11,957 bases of DNA from contig NZ_JBHFQG010000059.1 of the NCBI RefSeq assembly GCF_041949975.1, positions 1 through 11,957 of the forward strand, written 5' to 3'. The notes under the pieces are model-generated. The model saw only the letters and a program-made list of their open reading frames with translations, searched no databases and was not told the DNA's origin. Origin of the DNA: Alteribacillus sp041949975 (lineage in GTDB: Bacteria > Bacillota > Bacilli > Bacillales > Marinococcaceae). Each line of letters begins with the position of its first letter. Position 1 is the stretch's first letter. This document shows, in pieces, positions 6,511-11,957 of this stretch. Position numbers and translations under genes: made by a program.

Positions 6511-8076
6511 TTAATTTTTTGTTAATTTATTATTAGATATAAAATGCAGGTGTACTGGCCTTTTCAGCACTTTTTCTAAGTGCTTTTTATATTTATTGCT
6601 TTTAACCTGCTCAAAATAATTATTTATATCCTTGCGGCAGTATATATAGAAGTGAAGAGTTCTTCCTGTTTTTTTTACAGCAAGGTCCTGTACTACCTTT
6701 CGTTTGGTTCGGTCTAAAGAATAAGCAAGTTTTAAAATACTTCCCAATAGTTCATAACGTTTTTGTTCTTCTTTAGTGATTAATGGTTTAAATGGACGAA
6801 TAAATCGTTTATACCAGGATTTGGACTTAAATGAAGCTATACAAGCCATAGCAAGCCTGTCTGTATGGGATATGCCGTCGATGGAACGGTTGGTTAATAC
6901 ATAAAAAGTATGCTGACTACTCGCTTCATGGCTGATAAATTCGCCCATATATAGAACTCTTGCACTTTGCTGCAGTAAATAAAGATTTTTAACGTTTATA
7001 AATAGTGCAGGAATATAGGGCTCAAGGGCTGTATAAAGCTGGCATGCAATTCTACCAACTTCAAATACATAGTCTTCGTTTATATCAAATTCACGGCTTA
7101 ATTGAAAAAAGCTTTCTTTGGAAACAACAGGAAAGTAATCCATAGAATTATTCTTTAACATTTCCTCGAATAAGAGGCCATCTCGGAGTCCTTTATTACT
7201 CATAATAAAAATATCAGCCGCTGCATATTCCATTAGTACAAAAATCACTGTGACAGCAGGGATAATAATATCTGCTCTATCTTTAGATAACCCTTCCATG
7301 TTTTCTCTATCTTTTAATGAAGAATTTTTTAATAATGCCAGCGTAGTCTTTACATCATTAGATTCCATCTTGTATTGATGAAGACCGGCCAGAGGATAAT
7401 TGATTTGTCCCTGGTGGATAAGAGACATATTACGAGCACTTCCTCCGATACCGATAACAGGCAGGTTCTGGGATTGTTTCAACCAAGGAAGGGTAGAAAA
7501 TTGTGCTTTAATAAAATCTGCTAATTTTTCTAAATCATCTTTATCTGGTTCATTATCGGGAAAAAACTGGTTTTTTAACGTTAAAGCACCAAATGGAAAG
7601 CTGTGTGAGCGAACGAGATCTTTATTTTGAAAAAGAGTGATCTCTGTGCTTCCACCTCCAATATCAATAGTGATGCCATCAGAGAGGTATGTGGAATTTA
7701 CTACAGCAAGATAGCCATAGTAAGCTTCATCTTCGCCGGACAAAACTCTCACATTCAAAGAAGTTTCTTGATGAATAAAAGAAAGGATTGCTTCACGATT
7801 TGACGCATTTCGAATAGCAGCAGTAGCTATCGCTTGCACTTTGTTTACGTTATGATAATAAATAATTTCTTCTAATTGTTGGAGAGAATGTTTTAATATA
7901 GCAAATCCTTCGTCAGTTAGTTTGTTCTTATCGTCAATATGATTACTTAAACGAGCTGTTTTTTTAAGGTTATGTATTTCTCTTGCTCCTCGTTTTTCAT
8001 CCAGCTGATGAATAACAAGCCGAATAGAGTTAGAACCTATGTCGATAACTGCAATGTGTTCTTTTTGTTGAGGCAT
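6511..8076 (-). CDS. ppx: Exopolyphosphatase, Ppx/GppA family
   Basis: Removes terminal phosphates from polyphosphate, and in some members hydrolyses pppGpp. The 521-residue protein starts with the ASKHA ATPase-like fold: phosphate-binding loop VIDIGSNSIRLVI (10-22), AIATAAIRNASN, SGEDEA with the probable catalytic E117, and the second loop DIGGGSTEI (138-146). The C-terminal third (about 310-510) matches the HD-like helical extension of long Ppx proteins, with HTDRLAMACIASF. ATG 8076 is chosen because GGGAGGT lies a few bases upstream; the frame stays open for 58 more codons towards znuC, but that stretch overlaps the zinc promoter and is not protein-like. It is the first gene of the ppx-ppk operon and divergent from znuC. 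Whether it also acts on pppGpp cannot be told from the sequence. Confidence 0.93.
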   Translation of the reverse strand: MPQQKEHIAVIDIGSNSIRLVIHQLDEKRGAREIHNLKKTARLSNHIDDKNKLTDEGFAILKHSLQQLEEIIYYHNVNKVQAIATAAIRNASNREAILSFIHQETSLNVRVLSGEDEAYYGYLAVVNSTYLSDGITIDIGGGSTEITLFQNKDLVRSHSFPFGALTLKNQFFPDNEPDKDDLEKLADFIKAQFSTLPWLKQSQNLPVIGIGGSARNMSLIHQGQINYPLAGLHQYKMESNDVKTTLALLKNSSLKDRENMEGLSKDRADIIIPAVTVIFVLMEYAAADIFIMSNKGLRDGLLFEEMLKNNSMDYFPVVSKESFFQLSREFDINEDYVFEVGRIACQLYTALEPYIPALFINVKNLYLLQQSARVLYMGEFISHEASSQHTFYVLTNRSIDGISHTDRLAMACIASFKSKSWYKRFIRPFKPLITKEEQKRYELLGSILKLAYSLDRTKRKVVQDLAVKKTGRTLHFYIYCRKDINNYFEQVKSNKYKKHLEKVLKRPVHLHFISNNKLTKN

Positions 8077-8113
8077 TGGATGACCTCCCAGTATAAATAA
8101 TAAATATTCTAAC

Positions 8114-8142
8114 ATCATAAATGCTGATTGAGGCAAGAGCAA
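8114..8142 (-). promoter_or_regulatory. Candidate sigma-A promoter for ppx-ppk
   Basis: On the minus strand a -35 TTGCTC (complement of 8137-8142, three of six) is 17 bases from a -10 TATGAT (complement of 8114-8119, five of six). It lies 38 bases from the ppx start and does not overlap the Zur box. No clear Pho box is seen. Confidence 0.4.
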
Positions 8143-8154
8143 GGTGCACTTAGA

Positions 8155-8183
8155 TTTACAATCAATTCTCAATCCTGTATACT
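8155..8183 (+). promoter_or_regulatory. Sigma-A promoter of the zinc operon
   Basis: A -35 TTTACA (8155-8160, five of six) and a -10 TATACT (8178-8183, five of six) are separated by the ideal 17 bases. Transcription should start near 8190, just before the Zur box. Confidence 0.7.
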
Positions 8184-8197
8184 CAATAAGGCAAAAA

Positions 8198-8212
8198 TCG
8201 TAATCATTCTTA
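8198..8212 (+). promoter_or_regulatory. Zur box (zinc-responsive operator)
   Basis: TCGTAATCATTCTTA matches the Bacillus Zur consensus TCGTAATNATTACGA at 11 of 14 defined positions, with a perfect left half. It covers about +8 to +22 of the predicted transcript, so bound Zur-Zn would block initiation or early elongation. The zur gene is the last gene of the operon it would control. Confidence 0.75.
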
Positions 8213-8242
8213 TCAGTATGATATTGCAATAGGGGTGAGCTC

Positions 8243-9016
8243 ATGGACAAGAGTAACCAAGAAACACCAATAGTTCAAATAAATAATGTTTCTTTTCAAT
8301 ATGGTACCCAGCCAATATTGGAAGATATAAATCTTTCCATTAAAAAAGGGTCTTTTTTAGGTTTAGTAGGGCCAAATGGTTCTGGTAAATCGACTTTAAT
8401 AAAAATTCTACTTGGATTAGAAAAACCTAATAAAGGACAGATACGAGTTTTTGATACTCCAATTAATAAGTTTAAAGCCTGGGAAAAAATTGGTTATGTT
8501 TCTCAAAAAGCAAATAGTTTCAACACTGGATTTCCAGTTACCGTATATGAAGTCGTTTCAATGGGGCTGTATGGAAAAGTAGGCTTACTGCGTTTTCTTA
8601 ACAGAAAACACAAAAATCAAATCCATGAAGCTCTTGAAAAAGTTGGAATGGATGAATACAAAAGTCGAAACATCGGAGAATTATCAGGTGGACAGCAGCA
8701 GCGGGTATTTATTGCACGGGCACTTGTCAGTGATCCAGATTTTTTGATTCTAGACGAACCAACCGTTGGAGTTGACGCTGCTTCTGTTCAACATTTTTAT
8801 GAACTTCTGACAAAGCTGAATGTAAAAAAGAATATTACGCTTCTGCTTGTTACGCATGATATAGGGGCTATGACTAGCTTTGTAACGGATGTTGCCTGTT
8901 TAAATAAAAACCTCCATTTTCATGGGTCTTCCCAGGACTTTAAAGAAAGTGATTTGTCTTCTTTATATGGTCATGATGTACAAGTTATCACCCATGACCA
9001 CGGAGGTGCGGACTAA
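8243..9016 (+). CDS. znuC: Zinc ABC transporter ATP-binding protein
   Basis: ATP-hydrolysing subunit of the zinc importer, on the inner face of the membrane with the ZnuB permeases. In 257 residues it has Walker A GPNGSGKS (K49), the Q-loop at Q88 in GYVSQK, the signature LSGGQ (147-151), Walker B LILDEP (168-173) and the switch histidine H205 in VTHD. A segment typical of manganese/zinc ATPases, FPVTVYEVVSMGLYGK, follows the Q-loop. The tail HDHGGAD is histidine-bearing. AGGGGTGAG lies just before ATG 8243. It is the first gene of the operon; the ribosome site of the next gene sits inside its last codons. Zinc, not manganese, is inferred from the Zur box and the linked zur gene. Confidence 0.93.
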   Translation: MDKSNQETPIVQINNVSFQYGTQPILEDINLSIKKGSFLGLVGPNGSGKSTLIKILLGLEKPNKGQIRVFDTPINKFKAWEKIGYVSQKANSFNTGFPVTVYEVVSMGLYGKVGLLRFLNRKHKNQIHEALEKVGMDEYKSRNIGELSGGQQQRVFIARALVSDPDFLILDEPTVGVDAASVQHFYELLTKLNVKKNITLLLVTHDIGAMTSFVTDVACLNKNLHFHGSSQDFKESDLSSLYGHDVQVITHDHGGAD

Positions 9017-9017
9017 T

Positions 9018-9887
9018 ATGTTAGATATTTTTTTGAAGTATGAATTCCTTCAAAATGCTTTCTTTGTAGGTCTTATGATTGGTTTTTTAGCACCCGTGTT
9101 AGGTGTTTTTATTGTCGTTCGAAAGCTGGCATTAATTACCGATGCATTGTCTCATATTACATTAACGGGAATCGCTTTTCATTTACTTCTCGCGCAAAGC
9201 TTTACTTATCTGCAGCCTATCAATCCTTTATATATGGGGATGGGTTTTTCTGTTGCCGGTTCACTTTTTATGGAAAAACTAAGGCATATTTACACCGCGT
9301 ACCAAGAGCTTGCTATACCAATTATTCTCTCTTCAGGCATCGGGCTTGGTGTGGTTTTTATTTCCTTAGCAGATGGGTTTAATAATGATCTTTTTAATTA
9401 TTTATTTGGCAGCGTAATTGCAGTAACAAGAGATGATCTGTGGACAATTGGCATAATTACCGCCATCATAACTATGGTTCTCTTATTATTATATAAAGAA
9501 TTACTTTTCTTATCATTTGATGAAGAACAGGCAAAAGTAAGCGGACTGCCAGGAAAATGGATAAATGGTATTTTTATCATTATGACGGCGCTGGTAATAG
9601 CTTCATCGATGAGGATTGTCGGCATACTCTTAGTTTCTTCTTTAATGATTCTTCCTGTTGCAGCAGCAATTCAATTGGCTAGAAGCTTTAAACAAATGTT
9701 TTTATATGCTGTTTTAATTGGAGAAGCTGCTGTAGTTGCAGGTCTTATATCAGCCTTTTATTTAGATCTTGCCCCTGGCGGCATGATAGTTATTATTGCT
9801 TTAGTTCTTTTATCACTTGTACTAACAGGCAGAAAATTAGCTGGTCTGCCACTTCAGACCTTTCGAAATAAAGGACAGTGTGTGTAG
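9018..9887 (+). CDS. znuB: Zinc ABC transporter permease, first copy
   Basis: Integral membrane subunit of the ABC-3 (ZnuB/MntB) family, 289 residues, with seven to nine hydrophobic segments. Family motifs are LITDALSHITLTGIA (39-53), YLFGSVIAVTRDDL (128-141), FLSFDEEQAKVSG (164-176) and SMRIVGILLVSSLMILPVA (187-205). ATG 9018 is chosen because GGAGGTG (9002-9008) precedes it at nine bases and it begins one base after the znuC stop, indicating coupled translation. The reading frame is open further up, but that lies within znuC. It has a close paralogue immediately downstream, so the transporter may use a heterodimer rather than a homodimer. A solute-binding partner is not encoded nearby. Confidence 0.92.
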   Translation: MLDIFLKYEFLQNAFFVGLMIGFLAPVLGVFIVVRKLALITDALSHITLTGIAFHLLLAQSFTYLQPINPLYMGMGFSVAGSLFMEKLRHIYTAYQELAIPIILSSGIGLGVVFISLADGFNNDLFNYLFGSVIAVTRDDLWTIGIITAIITMVLLLLYKELLFLSFDEEQAKVSGLPGKWINGIFIIMTALVIASSMRIVGILLVSSLMILPVAAAIQLARSFKQMFLYAVLIGEAAVVAGLISAFYLDLAPGGMIVIIALVLLSLVLTGRKLAGLPLQTFRNKGQCV

Positions 9888-9941
9888 ATTGTGTAAGCAG
9901 AAGATTATCTTGTAAAATGTATTGTAATCACACAAAATGAG

Positions 9942-10784
9942 ATGATAGGAATGGAATTTACATTTATTGAACGCGGTGTGATAGCAGCAATACTTATTGG
10001 CTTGATCGCACCACTTGTAGGATCACTATTAGCTGTTCGCCGGTCTTCGATTATATCTGACTCGCTTTCGCATGTCACTTTAACGGGAATTTCTGCAGGA
10101 GTCCTGCTTGGACAAACTGTAAATTTTACTGAAGTTAATCCATTGTACATCGGTTTTATTTTTTCCCTTATTGGATCGTTAGTAATCGAAAAATTAAGGC
10201 AGACGTATCATCACTTCCAGGAGCTCGCTGCTCCAATTATTTTATCTGCTGGAATTGGAATTAGTGCTGTAATCATGAGTGCTGCTCGAGCTGGATATAG
10301 TGAGTGGTATGATTATTTATTTGGTTCTATTGTGTCAGTGACAAACGAAGACTTAATTTTTATTGTTCTGACTGCATTATTTGTCATTTTTTTATTAGGT
10401 TTATTTTATAAAGAATTTATTTCTGTCTCGTTTGACCAGGAATATGCTAAAGTTTCAGGCGTTTCCGTAAAATACATCAATTTTCTTTTTTCTCTTCTTA
10501 TCGCTTTAGTAATATCCATATCCATGAAAGTCGTAGGCATTTTGTTAGTTGGGGCGCTAATTTCTCTTCCTGTTGCCGCTTCTTTACAGATTGCGAAAAG
10601 TTTTAAGCAGTTACTAATATGGGGGGTAATTTTAGGAGAAGCCGCTGTTTTAGCAGGAATATATTTTTCGTATCATTATGATATTGCAACCGGAGGAATG
10701 ATTGTTGTTACTTCTTCTGTGTTATTGATCATCATTTTATTAAAACAAAAATACCTGTACGCTTTTGACGGGAGGAATAAATGA
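9942..10784 (+). CDS. znuB: Zinc ABC transporter permease, second copy
   Basis: A second ABC-3 permease of 280 residues, plainly homologous along its whole length to the preceding gene: SIISDSLSHVTLTGIS (36-51), YLFGSIVSVTNEDL (125-138), SVSFDQEYAKVSGV, SMKVVGILLVGALISLPVA and GEAAVLAG all align with the first copy. Charged and loop residues differ, so this is an old duplication rather than a recent one. The start is uncertain: ATG 9942 has a poor ribosome site, and ATG 9951 (MEFTFIERG) has only GATAGGA very close. A 54-base gap separates it from the first copy. A weak TTGTGT...TAAAAT pair there could be an internal promoter, but I do not rely on it. Its last codons overlap the start of zur, showing that both are in one operon. 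Confidence 0.9.
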   Translation: MIGMEFTFIERGVIAAILIGLIAPLVGSLLAVRRSSIISDSLSHVTLTGISAGVLLGQTVNFTEVNPLYIGFIFSLIGSLVIEKLRQTYHHFQELAAPIILSAGIGISAVIMSAARAGYSEWYDYLFGSIVSVTNEDLIFIVLTALFVIFLLGLFYKEFISVSFDQEYAKVSGVSVKYINFLFSLLIALVISISMKVVGILLVGALISLPVAASLQIAKSFKQLLIWGVILGEAAVLAGIYFSYHYDIATGGMIVVTSSVLLIIILLKQKYLYAFDGRNK

Positions 10785-11215
10785 TGAACGTACAGCAAGC
10801 GTTAAATAGATTAAAAAAAGAAGGATTTAAATTTACTGGTAAAAGAGAGCAGCTTCTTCACCTTTTTGCTGAAGAGAAGCGTTATTTGTCGGCTAAAGAA
10901 GTATTAGCTGCGATGCAGAAAATGTATCCTGGTGTTAGTTTTGATACAGTGTACCGTAATTTAGCATTATTTGAAGAAATGGGTATTTTGGAGATGACAG
11001 AGTTAGAAGGAGAAAAACGTTTTCGTTTTAGTTGTTCAACGACAGAGCACCATCACCATTTAATTTGTCTTGAATGCGGGAAAACGAGACAAATTCATTC
11101 CTGCCCGATGGATTGGATTGAAGAGAGTGTAGAAGGTGATTTTGAAGTTACAAGCCATAAATTTGAAATTTATGGGTATTGTACGGACTGCCAAATGCTT
11201 AGTGTTCAAAAATAA
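10784..11215 (+). CDS. zur: Zinc uptake regulator Zur (Fur family)
   Basis: Zinc-dependent repressor of zinc uptake genes, 143 residues. The N-terminal winged helix carries FDTVYRNLALFEEMGILE (53-70), the Fur-family recognition region. The dimer domain shows HHHHLICLECG (89-99) and YCTDC (132-136), with C95, C98, C133 and C136 forming the structural zinc site and the histidines with H125 contributing to metal sensing. The sequence follows B. subtilis Zur closely from start (MNVQQALNRLKKEG, FTGKRE) to end (SHKFEIYG), which decides Zur over Fur or PerR. GGAGG (10771-10775) serves ATG 10781 or 10784; I prefer 10784 for spacing and its match to the known N-terminus. The gene overlaps the end of the second permease and is probably autoregulated through the Zur box at 8198. 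Confidence 0.93.
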   Translation: MNVQQALNRLKKEGFKFTGKREQLLHLFAEEKRYLSAKEVLAAMQKMYPGVSFDTVYRNLALFEEMGILEMTELEGEKRFRFSCSTTEHHHHLICLECGKTRQIHSCPMDWIEESVEGDFEVTSHKFEIYGYCTDCQMLSVQK

Positions 11216-11249
11216 GACGGTGGCAGGGATGTTTTAAATTGGAAGTTTT

Positions 11250-11289
11250 AAAGAGATGCCCTCGGGGATAATAAGAATGCTCTTTTTTT
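11250..11289 (+). terminator. Weak terminator-like hairpin after zur
   Basis: AAAGAG (11250-11255) pairs with CTCTTT (11280-11285), and a short CCC/GGG pairing lies inside. The T run at 11283-11289 overlaps the end of the stem. The stem is short, so read-through into the next gene is likely. Confidence 0.4.
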
Positions 11290-11317
11290 AGCACTTTATG
11301 TTGAATAAAAAAAGAGC
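11279..11317 (+). repeat. 12-bp perfect inverted repeat upstream of the small membrane protein gene
   Basis: GCTCTTTTTTTA (11279-11290) and TAAAAAAAGAGC (11306-11317) are perfect inverted copies with a 15-base loop. The repeat ends just before the ribosome site of the gene at 11336. It shares its left arm with the hairpin at 11250-11285, so the two folds exclude each other. Confidence 0.6.
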
Positions 11318-11335
11318 AGGGAGGGGGGCAGCAGT

Positions 11336-11755
11336 ATGGACGAAAATAAACAAAATGATGAGCTCGAAAAAGAGGCAGATCTTCTCGCAAATGAAGAAGA
11401 TTATCCAGAGGACAACCTGGATAAGACAGACTATGACATCGAAACAGCCTCCGAGGTTGCAGCTCCTGGTGTTGGAAATAGAGCTAATTTAGCAGAGCCT
11501 GAACGAGAAGAAGAAGAGCAGGATGCGACAATGGAAGCAAATGTTAACGACGAATCTTTAGGAAAAGGCCTGGGGATTACAGCGTTGATTTTAAGCATTT
11601 GCTCTTTATTCTTTTTACCTGTTATTACAGGTGGTGCAGGTATTGTACTTGGTATTTTTGCGGCTAGAAGAGGAGCAAGAGCTTTAGGGTATTGGTCTAT
11701 CGGTCTTGGTGCTTTTTCCATTGCTATGACTGTACTTTTTGCACCATTTTTTTAG
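11336..11755 (+). CDS. Small acidic membrane protein, DUF4190-type (YqfX-like)
   Basis: The 139-residue protein has two parts. Residues 1-74 are strongly acidic and probably disordered (many D and E, including EREEEEQDAT). Residues 75-139 hold two membrane helices (about 78-98, ITALILSICSLFFLPVITGG, and 115-137) joined by the glycine- and arginine-rich GIFAARRGARALGYW. This hairpin pattern is that of DUF4190-type proteins. It resembles what I recall of B. subtilis YqfX, encoded near zur, so position also supports the match. AGGGAGGGGGG lies upstream of ATG 11336. The function is unknown to me. It ends shortly before a very strong terminator and may be its own unit or be reached by read-through from zur. 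Confidence 0.75.
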   Translation: MDENKQNDELEKEADLLANEEDYPEDNLDKTDYDIETASEVAAPGVGNRANLAEPEREEEEQDATMEANVNDESLGKGLGITALILSICSLFFLPVITGGAGIVLGIFAARRGARALGYWSIGLGAFSIAMTVLFAPFF

Positions 11756-11774
11756 ATAGTCAACAGTACCACGA

Positions 11775-11817
11775 TTAAAAAGAGCTGTTCCGATATCCTC
11801 GGAACAGCTCTTTTTAA
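11775..11817. terminator. Strong bidirectional terminator
   Basis: A perfect 19-pair inverted repeat (TTAAAAAGAGCTGTTCCGA at 11775-11793 and its complement at 11799-11817) has a five-base loop. It ends in TTTTTAA on the plus strand and equally T-rich sequence on the minus strand, so it can stop transcription from both sides. Confidence 0.93.
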
Positions 11818-11831
11818 TAAGGTAAGAAAGT

Positions 11832-11957
11832 GGCTCTATTATAATTGTTGGGGTATGAAAAAATTTAGACATAAAAAAACACGCAAGCTCCAAAATCCTT
11901 TACACTTGAATTGTCCAAGAAACAAGAAAAAGATTGGAGTTGCGTGTAGATGCATTT
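11832..11957 (+). mobile_element. Left end of an insertion sequence, probably ISL3 family (cut by the window edge)
   Basis: The sequence from GGCTCTATTATAATTGTTGG onward looks like the terminal inverted repeat and 5' leader of ISL3-type elements, from memory of that family. It begins 15 bases after the terminator. A hairpin (11879-11893 with 11934-11947, one unpaired base) precedes an ATG at 11950 that would start the transposase (M-H-...). The right end, the transposase body and any target duplication lie outside the window. Confidence 0.55.
11950..11957 (+). CDS. Start of a putative transposase gene (partial)
   Basis: Only ATG CAT TT is visible before the window ends. GGAG (11936-11939), ten bases upstream, could be its ribosome site, but it lies in the right arm of the hairpin at 11879-11947, which may limit translation of read-through transcripts. 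The identification as a transposase rests on the IS-like leader, not on protein sequence. Confidence 0.35.

Noticed and set aside
8077..8250. Extended N-terminus for Ppx reaching into the znuC start
   Set aside because: It would cover the zinc promoter and Zur box, is not Ppx-like, and a good ribosome site lies at the ATG at 8076.
9922..9936. Second Zur box before the second permease (TTGTAATCACACAA)
   Set aside because: Only about 8 of 14 positions match and the right half is almost entirely different.
11684..11893. Minus-strand frame over the end of the YqfX-like gene and the terminator
   Set aside because: It runs through a perfect 19-bp terminator stem and into the IS leader, so it is not a plausible gene.
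1..11957. CRISPR array, tRNA or rRNA genes
   Set aside because: I saw no regularly spaced repeats, no cloverleaf with a tRNA T-loop motif, and no rRNA sequence on either strand by reading; no scanning program was run.

Overview
The window looks like chromosomal DNA from a low-GC Firmicute of the Bacillaceae. Genes start with strong GGAGG-type ribosome binding sites, TTG is used as a start codon, and the Zur protein, the Zur box and the DUF2624 (YqfT) and YqfX-like proteins are of Bacillus type. An alkaliphilic or halotolerant relative of B. halodurans is a guess, based on the ppx-ppk operon and the intron type. I am not naming a species.

Layout. (1) Bases 1-1068 are the 3' part of a GC-richer group II intron whose LtrA gene is broken by at least three lesions, although RNA domains V and VI are intact. 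(2) Next come a minus-strand yqfT-like gene (1095-1358) and, divergent from it, a soluble PAS-domain histidine kinase (1645-3021) with a sigma-A promoter and a possible overlapping 42-codon upstream ORF. (3) After a good terminator lies a gene-free stretch of about 400 bp. It holds a 240-bp imperfect palindrome flanked by 6-bp direct repeats, which looks like an old MITE or a large RNA hairpin. (4) A membrane-anchored lytic transglycosylase follows (3517-4215). (5) A minus-strand ppx-ppk operon (8076 down to 4356) makes and degrades polyphosphate. (6) Divergent from it is a zinc-uptake operon: znuC, two tandem paralogous znuB permeases, and zur (8243-11215). Its promoter has a Zur box just downstream of the predicted transcription start. 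(7) Then come a small acidic membrane protein resembling YqfX (11336-11755), a 19-bp-stem bidirectional terminator, and, at the right edge, what appears to be the left end of an insertion sequence with the first codons of its transposase.

How the genes fit together. Zur with zinc bound should repress znuC-znuB-znuB-zur, so uptake and its regulator are induced together when zinc is short. No zinc-binding lipoprotein (ZnuA/AdcA) is encoded here, so it must lie elsewhere. Ppx and Ppk form one polyphosphate unit that shares only its upstream region with the zinc operon. The kinase has no response regulator beside it and no membrane segment, as in phosphorelay kinases such as KinA. In B. subtilis, as I recall, yqfT, zur and yqfX lie close together; here yqfT is inverted relative to zur and about 9 kb away, with the kinase, transglycosylase and polyphosphate genes between them. 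Mobile-element traces at both ends and in the middle fit a rearranged locus. I found no tRNA, rRNA or CRISPR array, and no clearly new biological system.
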